Assembly: GCF_016924655.1 (NCBI RefSeq) | Contig: NZ_JAFFJU010000001.1 | Coordinates: forward strand, 1,116,001 to 1,180,000 | Reading direction: 5' to 3' | Origin: Sphingomonas arenae | Lineage (GTDB): Bacteria; Pseudomonadota; Alphaproteobacteria; Sphingomonadales; Sphingomonadaceae | Length of the DNA: 64,000 nucleotides | In this document: piece by piece, positions 24,026-33,205 of the stretch | How the letters are laid out: each line of letters opens with the position of its first letter | Numbering within the stretch: position 1 is the first letter of the stretch | Notes under the pieces: model-generated | Told to the model about the DNA's origin: nothing | The model's database searches: none | Seen by the model: only the letters and a program-made list of their open reading frames with translations | Made by a program: the position numbers and the translations under genes

Positions 24026-26311
24026 TCAGGCGTCCTGCTGCTGGTTCCTGCGCCAGAAGACGGCAAGCCGCTCCCGCAAGCTTGCCCGCTGCGGGACCGA
24101 GCCGGAATAATATTCAGCCGAGTCCATGTAGAACTGCACGGAGTCGCCGTAGCCCCGCCGCGCATGCTCGGCATAATCGACGCGGTTGAGCACCACGCCG
24201 TCGACCTGTTCCTGCAGGACCTGGAGCGTCGCCCGCACCTGTTCAACGGTGGTGCGGCCCCAGCGGACGACCATCAGCGTATGGTCCGCGGCCTCGATCA
24301 GCATCCGCGCGTCGCGGGTTGCGAGTGCGGCAGGCGCATTGATGACGATCAGGTCGAACTGCTGGTGCAGCTCGGCCAGCAGCCGGTTCACGCGCCGCAA
24401 CCGCATCAGGGTCGATGGATTGCGCACGGGCTCGGCGGCGCTCAGCACCACCGGCTGGTGCACATCGCCGTCCGGGCCTTCCCCCACCAAAGTCGGGCTG
24501 GGTAGGAGCCGGGCGATGTCCGCGTTCCCGGACAGGTAGGCGACGATATCGTTCCCGCCCGCCTGTTCCTGCACGGAGCGCAGGATCGTTCCGACCGGGC
24601 GCCGCAGATCGAGGTCGACCACGACCGCACGGCGGCCGGACGCAGCGGCGGCCGCGGCCAGCGACAGCGCCACGGTGGACTTGCCGTCGCCCATGACCGG
24701 TGAGGTGATCAGCACCGTTTGCGTCCGTCCATGCCGGGCAAGATCCGCCACCTCCGCCGCAAGGCCTCGGCAGACCTCCGCATAGAGCGACTGCGGATCC
24801 TCGGTGACCGGGTTGTTCTCCGCCGATGGACGGCTTTCCTTGCCAAGGTCCGGGAGCATGGCAAAGGTCGGGAGACCGAAGTGGCGCGCAATCTGGTCCG
24901 CGTTCCAGAGCCGATTGTCCGTCAGCTCGATGGCGGCGATCAACAGGAGACCCAGCATCAGCGATCCGGCGAAGGCCGCGAAGGTGGCGCTCTTGGGACG
25001 CGGGCTGATCGGTTCGCCGGGCACCGCCGCCGGCGAGACCAAGGTCGAATGCACGCCTTCCGCATCGAGGCTGGACTGCACTTCCTGGCTCATCTTGGCG
25101 GTGGCCAGATAAGCCTCGCGAGCGGCAATCGCGCGCCGCTCAAGCGCGTTCAGCTCGACCATGTTGGCGGTGTTCGCATAAGCCTTGCTGATCATGTTCC
25201 GCAGCTGGCCCTGAAGCTGGCTGGAGCGAGCGCTTGCCGCCGCTGCCTCGCTTGACGCCATGCCCCGCTCCCGGGCCGCTTCGGCGGCAGTGCGCGCGTT
25301 GGCAGCCGCAATGACGTTGGCCTGCTCCTGCTGCATGGCCCTGCGGGTCTCGCCGATCTGCGCGTCCACGCTCTGCATCCGGGGGTGCTGCGGACCGTAG
25401 GTGACCGATAGATCGGAGCGCTCGCGGATGAGTTCGTCCAGGCGCCGCTGCTGCTGGTCGAGGAGTGGAGAGCTTGCGCCGGCCACCGACCGGTTGGATA
25501 CGGCGGCGCTGACTCCGGCCGCCCGCGCGCCCTGTGCCGCGCGCATCGCCTGCGCGGAGGCGGCCTCGATGGAAATCTGATTGATCTGCGCCAGATCGGC
25601 TTCTCCGCCGGCGCCCACCAGCATCTGGTTGGCCCGGCGGAAGTCGGCCAGCGCCTGTTCGGCCTGGCGCGCCTCGTTGGCCAGCCGACTGCGCTGCTGC
25701 TCCAGGTCACGAACGACGCCGGTGCGGCGCTGGTCGCGATCTTCCGTGCGGAGCGCCGCGAGGCTTGCGGCATATTGGTTCGCAACATCGGCCGCGAGGT
25801 CGGCGGATGGCGAAGTCACTTCAATCTTGATGAAGTCGCCGTCGGATGCGGGCGTGATGTCCGCCATGGACATGAGCGTACCGGCGCTGCTGGCAAGGTG
25901 CTGCGGGGTCACCGGCTGTCCCGGCGGGAGGGGGCGTTTGGTGAAGCGCGGATCGCTGGGCAGGTTGAGGTCCTTCGCGACCCGCTCGGCCACCGAGCGC
26001 GACGCATAGAGGCCTGCTTCGTTCAGGACTCGTTCCCGGTTGCGGCCGGCCACCTCGGGCGTGCCCTTCTCGTCATTGAGTTCGACCTGAATCGTTGCGG
26101 TGGCCCGGTAGATGGGGGTGGCCGACCATTGTGAGAGAAGCACCGCGAGGACCGTCAGGCAGACGATCGCCCCGAGCAGCAGCTCGTACCGCCGGATCAC
26201 GCTCCAGATCTGCCGCGCGCTGTAGGGGCCCCCCTGACCGGTGTAGATGGCCGGAACGACGGCCTGTTCGCCGTTTGCCGAGGGGCTGCCGATCGCCATA
26301 TGCCTGGTCAT
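24026..26311 (-). CDS. Wzc-like polysaccharide co-polymerase with tyrosine autokinase domain
   Basis: I place the start at the ATG at 26311 (AGGA 8 nt upstream), giving 761 residues. The open frame runs to 26581 but that extension has no domain. Layout: TM1 (44-61), Wzz domain, long Ala/Gln-rich coiled coil (about 190-410), second TM near 470-490, then a BY-kinase domain with Walker A G-D-G-K-S-T (541-546) and Walker A' V-V-V-D-L-D-L-R-R-P. The Walker B place reads L-I-V-I-N-A-P, with Asn where Asp is usual. The C-terminal Tyr cluster is short (Tyr721, 728, 734, 735). It regulates chain length and export with the Wza-like lipoprotein. It converges on the second LuxR-type gene. Confidence 0.92.
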   Translation of the reverse strand: MTRHMAIGSPSANGEQAVVPAIYTGQGGPYSARQIWSVIRRYELLLGAIVCLTVLAVLLSQWSATPIYRATATIQVELNDEKGTPEVAGRNRERVLNEAGLYASRSVAERVAKDLNLPSDPRFTKRPLPPGQPVTPQHLASSAGTLMSMADITPASDGDFIKIEVTSPSADLAADVANQYAASLAALRTEDRDQRRTGVVRDLEQQRSRLANEARQAEQALADFRRANQMLVGAGGEADLAQINQISIEAASAQAMRAAQGARAAGVSAAVSNRSVAGASSPLLDQQQRRLDELIRERSDLSVTYGPQHPRMQSVDAQIGETRRAMQQEQANVIAAANARTAAEAARERGMASSEAAAASARSSQLQGQLRNMISKAYANTANMVELNALERRAIAAREAYLATAKMSQEVQSSLDAEGVHSTLVSPAAVPGEPISPRPKSATFAAFAGSLMLGLLLIAAIELTDNRLWNADQIARHFGLPTFAMLPDLGKESRPSAENNPVTEDPQSLYAEVCRGLAAEVADLARHGRTQTVLITSPVMGDGKSTVALSLAAAAAASGRRAVVVDLDLRRPVGTILRSVQEQAGGNDIVAYLSGNADIARLLPSPTLVGEGPDGDVHQPVVLSAAEPVRNPSTLMRLRRVNRLLAELHQQFDLIVINAPAALATRDARMLIEAADHTLMVVRWGRTTVEQVRATLQVLQEQVDGVVLNRVDYAEHARRGYGDSVQFYMDSAEYYSGSVPQRASLRERLAVFWRRNQQQDA

Positions 26312-26612
26312 GAAGCCGTCCTGCCGTTGCCGGCGCGCGGGTGCGCTGCCGCAAGAACGGCACTGTGCGAACCTGCTCCGCCCAGGGCAAAAGGTCTTCG
26401 GTCGCGAACACATGGATTCGGAGCTAACCCGTTCGTGCCACCTCCGGGGGAGACGCGCGCGCCACTGGCGGAACCGGCAGCGGAGAGTTAAGCGGAGAGG
26501 CTCGCGGGAGAGCGAAGGCCCATGCAGCGCATGCTCCGCGCCGGCTCGTCGGCAGAGCCACGATGCTCCCCGGCCAGTCATTTTGCATTAAATATCGGAA
26601 GCTTACGGTTCG
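26312..26612. other. Divergent non-coding region upstream of wzc-like gene
   Basis: This 301-bp gap separates the divergent Wzc-like and DUF6894 genes. An AT-rich patch (ttttgcattaaatatcgg, near 26580-26598) is the best promoter candidate. The part nearer the kinase gene is still open in its frame but GC-rich and without recognisable protein features, so I read it as leader. I see no RNA gene. Confidence 0.5.
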
Positions 26613-26849
26613 ATGATGGCGGCTCGGTACTTCTACGACCTTATCGAGGACGACAGCATCGTGCTGGACGACTCCGGCCTTGTTCTCGACTCGCCCGCGG
26701 AGGTGCAGTCGGAGGCGCGACGCTGCGCCCAGTGGATCGCCGCCGGCTACCATGATGGTCGCCGACCGCGGACGGCGCATGTCCGGGTGAGGGATGCATC
26801 GGGGACGGTTTGCCTGACCGTTCCGATCCAGACGCATCCGGCCGACTAG
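26613..26849 (+). CDS. DUF6894 small protein
   Basis: The 78-residue acidic product with R-Y-F-Y-D-L-I-E-D-D at the start and a conserved pattern of a strand, a helix (S-P-A-E-V-Q-S-E-A-R-R) and two further strands matches the DUF6894 family of small alphaproteobacterial proteins, whose function is unknown. It starts with two consecutive ATGs, and the first is used here. It stands alone between the divergent kinase gene and the formyltransferase-like gene. Confidence 0.7.
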   Translation: MMAARYFYDLIEDDSIVLDDSGLVLDSPAEVQSEARRCAQWIAAGYHDGRRPRTAHVRVRDASGTVCLTVPIQTHPAD

Positions 26850-26981
26850 CTTCCAGGTGAACCGCATTCGGATCGCGCAAGCGCCGCCTCGACCGCAACG
26901 GCTGCTCCGGAAGCGTAATCCTGCCGCCCTTGCCCTGACGACCGCCGTCGCCTTAGTCTGTGTTGAAGATCGGGAGGGGCC

Positions 26982-27878
26982 ATGCGCGCAATCGTGGTGG
27001 GTGCAGTCGAGGGGACCCGGGTCGCGCTTGAAGCAATTGCCTCGGCCCGGGACTGGGCCGTGGTCGGTCTCGTCACGCTTCCGCCGGAACTGGCTGGCCG
27101 CCACTCCGATTTCGTGGATGTGGCGCAGGCGGCTCCCCCCGGATGCGAGGTCATCCCCGCCCCGAACTGCAACGATCCCGCCGTGGTGGAGCAGGTCCGT
27201 GCCCTGCGGCCGGATTTGCTGTTCGTCATCGGATGGTCGCAGATCTGCCGGGAGCCGCTGCTCGGCGCAGCGCCGCTAGGGGCCGTGGGTTTCCACCCGG
27301 CGCCCTTGCCGCGCCTCCGAGGGCGCGCCGCCATCCCCTGGACGATCCTGCTGGGGGAACCGATCACCGCCGGTACATTGTTCTGGATCGACGAGGGGAC
27401 GGACACCGGTCCGATCCTCGCACAACGCTTCTTCCATGTCGGCGGGGAGGAGACCGCGGCAAGCCTGTACGCGCGCCATATGGGAATATTGCGACACATG
27501 CTGAACGAGTCCCTGCCGGCCATCGCGAGCGGCTCCGCACCACGCGAGTCCCAGGACGAGCGCTTCGCGACCTGGGCCGCCAAACGGACGCAGGAGGACG
27601 GCCGGGTGGACTGGAACCAGCCTGCGAAAGCGATTGCGCGGCTGATCCGGGCGGTTGGCGTGCCCTATCCGGGAGCCTTCACGGGGGATGGGACGGAACG
27701 CACAATTCTCTGGGCCGCCGAAGCCTGGCCTGAGGGCCGCAGCCATGTTGCGGTGCCAGGACAGGTCGTCGCGCGCGCGGAGGGGTGGTTCTCGGTGATG
27801 TGCGGGGACGGCGAGGCGATCCGAGTTACCGCGTTCGACGGTGCTCCTCCGAAAATCCACTCGGTCCTGGGTCGATAG
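26982..27878 (+). CDS. Formyltransferase-family protein (Fmt/ArnA-like)
   Basis: The product has 298 residues with GGGAGGGG 5 nt before the ATG. It contains a formyl_trans_N core (F-H-P-A-P-L-P-R-L-R-G and D-T-G-P-I-L) and a C-terminal Fmt-like domain. The catalytic triad Asn-His-Asp is incomplete: the Asn two residues before His reads Gly (V-G-F-H), while His and Asp are present. At about 300 residues it is the size of Fmt and of sugar N-formyltransferases. Being next to the polysaccharide locus suggests N-formylation of a 4-amino sugar, but the changed Asn makes the reaction uncertain. A housekeeping Fmt normally sits beside def, which is absent here. Confidence 0.75.
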   Translation: MRAIVVGAVEGTRVALEAIASARDWAVVGLVTLPPELAGRHSDFVDVAQAAPPGCEVIPAPNCNDPAVVEQVRALRPDLLFVIGWSQICREPLLGAAPLGAVGFHPAPLPRLRGRAAIPWTILLGEPITAGTLFWIDEGTDTGPILAQRFFHVGGEETAASLYARHMGILRHMLNESLPAIASGSAPRESQDERFATWAAKRTQEDGRVDWNQPAKAIARLIRAVGVPYPGAFTGDGTERTILWAAEAWPEGRSHVAVPGQVVARAEGWFSVMCGDGEAIRVTAFDGAPPKIHSVLGR

Positions 27879-27979
27879 AGAAAGTGACGGCACGCCGCGA
27901 GTGCCTGCGCCTCCCGGTTGAACCTTGGTGGGCAAGCTGGCAGGGCCGCTGCTGAACGAATGCTCGCTTTCGCCCTTCA

Positions 27980-28786
27980 GTGGCCGACACTCTCACCGAG
28001 GCAGGTTCCCGTCCTTTGACTCCCCGCTCCATCACCGTCGCCAGCTACAACATGCGCAAGGCGATCGGGACGGACCGGCGGCGGGATCCGCTGCGCGTGC
28101 TCGATGTGCTTCGCGAAGTGAATGCCGATGTGGTCGCACTGCAGGAAGCGGACAAGCGCTTTGGGGGGCGCGGGTCGGCGGTGCCGCACGAGCTGATCGA
28201 CGACCATGGCCTCTACCGTCCGGTGGCCCTCGGCGTGAGGAACCGACGAATGCTGGACGGCATGGCCCTTCGCCGCCGGGTCGACGAATTGTTGAAGGTC
28301 GATACGCGCAGCCTGGGCTGGCATGGCAATGCCATCCTCGTGAAGCCGCACGTGGGCATCCTCGACGTGGCGGCGCTCGAGCTGCCGACCTTGGAACCGC
28401 GGGGCGCGGTGATGGCCGAACTGCTGATCAACGACCGGCCGCTCCGCGTGATCGGCCTGCACCTCGACCTGTCCGGCCTGTGGCGCCGACGGCAGATGAA
28501 GGCCATCGTCGAAGCGGTCGGCAAGCGATCGCAGCAGATGCCGACCGTGCTGATGGGCGACACGAACGAGTGGCGATCCGCCGCCGGCTGCCTCAAGGAT
28601 CTCGACGGCGCGTTCCGGATCGCCCCGACCGGACCCAGCTTCCATGCACGTCGTCCCGTCGCGCCGCTGGACCGGATCATGGTGGGTAAGGAACTGCGGA
28701 TAGAAGCCGCGGGTGTGCACCACAGCGAAGCGGCCCGCCGGGCGAGCGATCATCTGCCGGTCTGGGCGCGTTTGGTTCTGGGGTAG
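27980..28786 (+). CDS. Endonuclease/exonuclease/phosphatase (EEP) family protein
   Basis: The 268-residue product has the EEP fold motifs: A-S-Y-N-M-R (22-27 region), Q-E-A-D metal ligand, G-L-H-L-D, M-G-D-T-N-E-W, and a final S-D-H-L-P catalytic histidine. Substrates in this family range from DNA to phospholipids and phosphoesters. No signal peptide is evident, so it is probably cytoplasmic. The GTG start at 27980 has a weak ribosome site, and a TTG at 28016 would lose 12 residues before the fold. Confidence 0.85.
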   Translation: MADTLTEAGSRPLTPRSITVASYNMRKAIGTDRRRDPLRVLDVLREVNADVVALQEADKRFGGRGSAVPHELIDDHGLYRPVALGVRNRRMLDGMALRRRVDELLKVDTRSLGWHGNAILVKPHVGILDVAALELPTLEPRGAVMAELLINDRPLRVIGLHLDLSGLWRRRQMKAIVEAVGKRSQQMPTVLMGDTNEWRSAAGCLKDLDGAFRIAPTGPSFHARRPVAPLDRIMVGKELRIEAAGVHHSEAARRASDHLPVWARLVLG

Positions 28787-28797
28787 GTCCGAAGGGG

Positions 28798-28857
28798 CGC
28801 TCACCCTGAGCCTGTCGAAGGGTTGGTGCTCGCGCTTCGACAAGCTCAGCGGGAGCG
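28798..28857. repeat. REP-like imperfect inverted repeat (copy 1)
   Basis: Arms at 28798-28820 and 28835-28857 match in 20 of 23 positions, around the core gcctgtcgaag / cttcgacaagc. A diverged copy lies at 37381-37440. Repeats of this type (cttcgacaggctcaggg) are common between genes in sphingomonad genomes. Here it sits between the convergent EEP and rpoN genes and may act as a bidirectional transcription end. Confidence 0.75.
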
Positions 28858-28863
28858 CGTCGG

Positions 28864-30312
28864 TCAGGCCGCCTTGCCCGCAATCGCACGCTGCCGCCGC
28901 CGCTGGATGCTCGAACCGATCCCCATCGCCTCGCGGTACTTGGCGACAGTCCGCCGGGCGAGATCGAAGCCCTGGCTCTTCAGCAGGTCGACCAGCGCAT
29001 CGTCCGACAGGATTTCCGTCTCTTCCGCAACCAGCTTTCCGATGGCGGCCTTGACCGCCTCCGCCGAGGCGCCGTCGCCGCTATCTGCCGCGACGCCCGA
29101 GGAGAAGAAGTACTTCAACTCGATGAGGCCACGATCGCACAGAAGATACTTGTTCGAGGTCACCCGGCTAACGGTCGATTCGTGCATCTCGATCGCTTCG
29201 GCGACCTTCGCCAAGGTCAGCGGCTTGAGGGCGCGCACACCCTCGCGGAAGAAGCCTTCCTGCTGCTTCACAATTTCGGTCGTGACCTTCATGATCGTCC
29301 GGGCCCGCTGATCGAGCGCCCGGGTCAGCCAGTTGGCGCTGGCCAGGCAGTCGCTGAGCCAGGCGCGGCTCTGCTTGTCCTGCGGCCCGGACTTGAGCTC
29401 GGCATAGTAGCGGCGGTTGACAAGCACCTTGGGCAGGGTCGCGGGATTGAGCTCGACCGTCCAGCCGGTTCCGGACCGGCGCACGATCACGTCCGGCTCC
29501 GGCGCACTGTCGGGCTCGGGCGCGAAGCGGCAGCCGGGCTTCGGATCATAGGCGCGCAGTTCCCGAACCATGTCGGCAAGATCCTCGTCATCAACCCCGC
29601 AGATGCGCTTCAGGGCCGCCATCTGTCCCTTGGCGAGCAGGTCCAGGTTGTCGATCAGCCGCGCCATCGCCGGATCGTGCCGGTCGGCGGCCTTGGCCTG
29701 CAGCGCGAGGCACTCGGACAGGCTCCGCGCGCCGATCCCGGGCGGATCGAGCGACTGCACCAAGCGGAGCCCCGCTTCCGCTTCCTTGCGCGATACGCCG
29801 AGCGCCTCTGCGATATCGCCGAGCGGCGTGGACAGGTATCCCGTCTCCTCAAGCTCGTGGACGATCGCTTCAGCCACGCGCCCCTCCACCCCGCCAGCAC
29901 CATGCAACTGCGCCATCAGATGCTCGCACAGCCCCGATTCGCACGCCGCCAGCCGGTCGAAGTCGAACGCGTCCTCTCCCCCGCTGCCGCCAGCGACCTC
30001 GTAGCTGCTGTCCGTCTCCAGTGCGCTAGCCTGCCAGTCGGTGTCGAGCGCCTCCTCGCCCCGGCTCGCCAGCTCGTCGGCGCCTTGCGGATCGGGGGCG
30101 TCGTCGCCGGTTTCCCGGTCCTCGCGGACAACCACCGAGTCGCCGCCCTCTCCCGAGCGCATCTCCAGCAGCGGGTTCCTGGCGACCTCTTCTGCGATCA
30201 CCGCTTCGACCTCGAGATTGGAGAGCGCCAGCAGCTTGATGGCCTGCTGGAGCTGCTGGGTCATCACCAGCGACTGGGACTGACGAAGCTGAAGGCCGGG
30301 TCCCAGGCCCAT
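28864..30312 (-). CDS. rpoN: RNA polymerase sigma-54 factor
   Basis: The 482-residue product has the activator-interaction region I at the N-terminus (L-Q-L-R-Q-S-Q-S-L-V-M-T and Q-L-Q-Q-A-I-K-L-L), an acidic region II, a core-binding domain, and the RpoN box A-R-R-T-V-A-K-Y-R near the C-terminus, which reads the -24 element. It directs enhancer-dependent transcription. It lies 11 bp after lptB, the usual alphaproteobacterial order. The hpf/ptsN genes that often follow rpoN are not present; a convergent gene comes next. Confidence 0.97.
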   Translation of the reverse strand: MGLGPGLQLRQSQSLVMTQQLQQAIKLLALSNLEVEAVIAEEVARNPLLEMRSGEGGDSVVVREDRETGDDAPDPQGADELASRGEEALDTDWQASALETDSSYEVAGGSGGEDAFDFDRLAACESGLCEHLMAQLHGAGGVEGRVAEAIVHELEETGYLSTPLGDIAEALGVSRKEAEAGLRLVQSLDPPGIGARSLSECLALQAKAADRHDPAMARLIDNLDLLAKGQMAALKRICGVDDEDLADMVRELRAYDPKPGCRFAPEPDSAPEPDVIVRRSGTGWTVELNPATLPKVLVNRRYYAELKSGPQDKQSRAWLSDCLASANWLTRALDQRARTIMKVTTEIVKQQEGFFREGVRALKPLTLAKVAEAIEMHESTVSRVTSNKYLLCDRGLIELKYFFSSGVAADSGDGASAEAVKAAIGKLVAEETEILSDDALVDLLKSQGFDLARRTVAKYREAMGIGSSIQRRRQRAIAGKAA

Positions 30313-30323
30313 TGCGCCGTCTC

Positions 30324-31097
30324 CTACAGCGCGAAGCTCTCGCCGAGGTACAGCCGTCGGACGTCCGCGTCCGCGACCAAGGCCTCAGGAGTACCCTGGA
30401 ACAGGACCTGCCCGTCATAGATGATGCAGGCACGGTCGACGATATCGAGTGTTTCCCGGACGTTGTGATCGGTGATGAGCACGCCGATGTCGCGGCCCTT
30501 CAATTCCTTCACCAGGTCCCGGATGTCGGCGATGGAGATGGGGTCGATGCCGGCGAACGGCTCGTCCAGCAGCATGATCGACGGATCGGCGGCCAGCGCT
30601 CGCGCGATCTCGCAGCGCCGCCGTTCGCCGCCCGACAGCGCCATCGCCGCCGATTCCCGCAAGCCCGTCAGCCCGAACTCGCCCAGCAGCTGCTCCAGGC
30701 GCTCCCTGCGCATCACCTTGTCCGGCTCCGCGACTTCCAGCACGGCCATGATGTTCTGCTCGACGGTCAGGCCGCGGAAGATGCTGGTTTCCTGCGGCAG
30801 GTAGCCGAGCCCCAGGATTGCGCGCCGGTACATGGGCAGGCTGGTGATGTCGCGGCCGTCGAGCAGGATGCGCCCGGCATCGGGCTTCACCAGGCCCATG
30901 ACCGAATAGAAGCAGGTCGTCTTGCCCGCTCCGTTGGGTCCAAGCAGCCCCACCACCTCGCCGCGGCTGACGCTCAGGCTGACGTCATGAAGGACCGCAC
31001 GCTTGTCATACGACTTGGCAATATTATGAACGTCAAGGCCACGAACGGCGGTTCCGACGGTGCCGGAAGGAAGACCGATGGTGCTGACGTCGTTCAC
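30324..31097 (-). CDS. lptB: LPS export ABC transporter ATPase
   Basis: The 257-residue product has Walker A G-P-N-G-A-G-K-T-T, the Q-loop L-P-Q-E, signature L-S-G-G-E-R-R-R, Walker B I-M-L-L-D-E-P-F-A-G-I-D-P and switch H in T-D-H-N-V. The sequence G-Y-L-P-Q-E-T-S-I-F-R is typical of LptB. It powers LptFG extraction of LPS from the inner membrane. It follows lptA by 4 bp. Confidence 0.97.
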   Translation of the reverse strand: MNDVSTIGLPSGTVGTAVRGLDVHNIAKSYDKRAVLHDVSLSVSRGEVVGLLGPNGAGKTTCFYSVMGLVKPDAGRILLDGRDITSLPMYRRAILGLGYLPQETSIFRGLTVEQNIMAVLEVAEPDKVMRRERLEQLLGEFGLTGLRESAAMALSGGERRRCEIARALAADPSIMLLDEPFAGIDPISIADIRDLVKELKGRDIGVLITDHNVRETLDIVDRACIIYDGQVLFQGTPEALVADADVRRLYLGESFAL

Positions 31098-31101
31098 GAA
31101 T

Positions 31102-31650
31102 CTAGCTGCCGGTCTTGTTGCGCTGCGGCGGCAGGAAGCGGCCGGTCACGCGTCCGCCGGCCTGGTTCACGCCCCGAGGACCGCCGTCGATCACCGCGCG
31201 GCCGCTATCGAGATCAATCACCAGCCGCTGTCCGTTCACCTGGCTGCCGCCGCGCACCAGCTGCACGTCGCCCACCAGGGTGATCAGCCGCCGGTCGAGA
31301 TCGTAGATGCCGAAGTTCCCGCGCGCGGTTTCGGACGGAGAGCGCACCGTGACGCCCCCGGCCGCGTCAAGCCGCTGGATCTGCACGCCCTGTTCGTTGG
31401 TGTAGGCCACCGTCAGCCGCTCGGTATCCAAGGTAAGCTCGGCCTGCTTCACCCTGACATTGCCCACGAACAGCGCGCGGTCGGCGCGGTCCTGGACCTC
31501 GATGCGATCTGCCGCGACGTCGATCGGCGCATCCGAATTGTGCCCCTGCAGCGCCGACACGCCGGCATTCTGCGCATAGGCCATGCCGGCCAGCCCGAGA
31601 GATGCCGTCACCGCGGCCGACAGGATCCACTTGCGCCCCATGCGGCTCAT
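31102..31650 (-). CDS. lptA: LPS transport periplasmic protein LptA
   Basis: The 182-residue product has a signal peptide (cleavage after A-Y-A, about residue 26) and an OstA/LptA beta-jellyroll with the N-terminal P-I-D-V-A-A-D-R-I-E-V and repeated strand pairs. It forms the periplasmic LPS bridge between LptC and LptD. Its start overlaps lptC by 4 bp. It is slightly shorter at the C-terminus than many homologs. Confidence 0.92.
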   Translation of the reverse strand: MSRMGRKWILSAAVTASLGLAGMAYAQNAGVSALQGHNSDAPIDVAADRIEVQDRADRALFVGNVRVKQAELTLDTERLTVAYTNEQGVQIQRLDAAGGVTVRSPSETARGNFGIYDLDRRLITLVGDVQLVRGGSQVNGQRLVIDLDSGRAVIDGGPRGVNQAGGRVTGRFLPPQRNKTGS

Positions 31651-32372
31651 CTGACGGCCCCTTGCGTGATTTTCAACCGCACGCCGCCATCGAGGGTTAC
31701 GGTGCGATCCTCGAGGTTGGCCTGCGCCCTTGGCGCGGCGAAGGTGCCGAGTTCGACGCGACCGCGCACCCCGCCTTCGGCCGCAACGGTCTTATCGCCT
31801 AGGTCCGCCTGGATCCGACCGGCCTGGAATTGCCCAACCGGCATCCGCGCGACGGCGGGGCCGCGGCTCGCGACGGTGCGGGTCTTGAGGTCAATATCGA
31901 CGTCGCGAGTGATCAGCTGCTCGCCTTCCGGACCGCTGACCCGGACCGGCCCGACTACGGTGACGCTCTGCCGGTCGAGGTTGTACCGACCCTGGCCCGC
32001 CCGGATCTCGGTTGGTCCCTTGGCCAGCCCCATCCTGGCCAGCATTCCGCGGATGTTGACGATCGGCTCGTCACTGCTCTGCTGTATCGCCTGGGTGGCG
32101 CTGATCTCGAAGGGCTGCCCCTTGTCGTCACGCCCCTGATAGCGGGCAGCTTCGACGCGCATGCGTTCGGGTGCGGTCTCGACCTCATTCTTGTCGAGGA
32201 TGAAGCTGACTTCCGTGTTCTTGGTAAGCGGCGCCGTCAGCAGAAAGGCGGCCAGCACGCCGACTGCGCTGGGCAGGCCGATCTTGGCAGCCTTCACCAG
32301 CGCGTCGTGCTTGCTCCCGGGCTCGGCCCAGTGCCGCTTGGTTTCACGCTCACGGATCGCCGCTTCAGACAT
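31647..32372 (-). CDS. lptC: LPS export protein LptC
   Basis: The 241-residue product has one N-terminal membrane anchor (about residues 33-48, L-P-S-A-V-G-V-L-A-A-F-L-L-T) and a periplasmic LptC jellyroll with Y-Q-G-R-D-D-K-G-Q-P-F-E-I-S-A. It receives LPS from LptFG and hands it to LptA. Its start region overlaps the RNase D-like gene by 8 bp, so it is translationally coupled. Confidence 0.92.
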   Translation of the reverse strand: MSEAAIRERETKRHWAEPGSKHDALVKAAKIGLPSAVGVLAAFLLTAPLTKNTEVSFILDKNEVETAPERMRVEAARYQGRDDKGQPFEISATQAIQQSSDEPIVNIRGMLARMGLAKGPTEIRAGQGRYNLDRQSVTVVGPVRVSGPEGEQLITRDVDIDLKTRTVASRGPAVARMPVGQFQAGRIQADLGDKTVAAEGGVRGRVELGTFAAPRAQANLEDRTVTLDGGVRLKITQGAVR

Positions 32373-32985
32373 GGGCGAAGATGTCCTGCTCCGGCCAGCC
32401 GGCGAGATCCAGGCGTGCGCGGTGCGGGAGGAAGTCGAAGCAGGCCTGCGCTAGCTCGCGCCGGTTCTCCCGGGCCAGCCGCTCCTCGAACTTTTCCATC
32501 AGGGCATGAAGGTAGCGCACGTCGCTGGCTGCATAATCACGCTGCGCGTCGCTGATCTCCGGCGCGCCCCAGTCGCTGGACTGCTGCTGCTTGGAGATTT
32601 CCTGGCCGAGCATCTCCTTCACCAGTTCCTTCAGGCCATGCCGATCGGTGTAGGTCCGAACCAGGCGGGACGCGGTACGGGTGCAGAACAACGGCGCCGC
32701 CATGATGCCGAGATAATGCTGCACGATCGCGATGTCGAAGCGCGCGAAATGATAGATCTTGAGCCGTCCCGGATCGCCGAGGAGTGCCTTAAGGGTGGGC
32801 GCGGCATAGTCGCTGCCGGGGGAGAATCGGACCAGGTGCTCGTCGCCCCGGCCGTCGCTCAACTGGACCAGGCAGAGCCGGTCGCGGTGCGGATCCAGGC
32901 CCATGGCCTCCGTGTCAACGGCGATCGGACCCGGCCCGAACAGGTCGGCCGAGGGCAAGTCTTCTTCATGGAAATGGATCGCCAT
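32365..32985 (-). CDS. RNase D-like DEDD 3'-5' exonuclease
   Basis: The start is set at the ATG at 32985 (M-A-I-H-F), giving 206 residues, the length of the short alphaproteobacterial RNase D group that lacks HRDC domains. The DEDDy residues are visible in V-D-T-E-A-M-G-L, in K-I-Y-H-F-A-R-F-D-I-A, and in Y-A-A-S-D-V-R-Y-L. It should trim RNA 3' ends such as tRNA precursors. It heads the lptC-lptA-lptB-rpoN operon, as in other Sphingomonadales and Rhizobiales. The open frame continues upstream to 33207 without homology. Confidence 0.9.
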   Translation of the reverse strand: MAIHFHEEDLPSADLFGPGPIAVDTEAMGLDPHRDRLCLVQLSDGRGDEHLVRFSPGSDYAAPTLKALLGDPGRLKIYHFARFDIAIVQHYLGIMAAPLFCTRTASRLVRTYTDRHGLKELVKEMLGQEISKQQQSSDWGAPEISDAQRDYAASDVRYLHALMEKFEERLARENRRELAQACFDFLPHRARLDLAGWPEQDIFAHV

Positions 32986-33205
32986 TTTGCTCCTTGCGAC
33001 AGCCTTTGGCAGGCTCTCGCCCGCCCTTGCACGGGACCCGCTTAACCCCTGCTTGCCGGTGACGCCATGGAATCGGCTGGTGAGTCGGAGAATTTTCCTG
33101 TATTCTCCGCCGCCGGTGCGTCCTTCGCGCCATGACCGGTTGCGCCGTTGAGCCCAGCGCGTTGGTTTGGATTTGTAGTTTTGGGCCGAGGAAGTTTGGA
33201 CGGGC

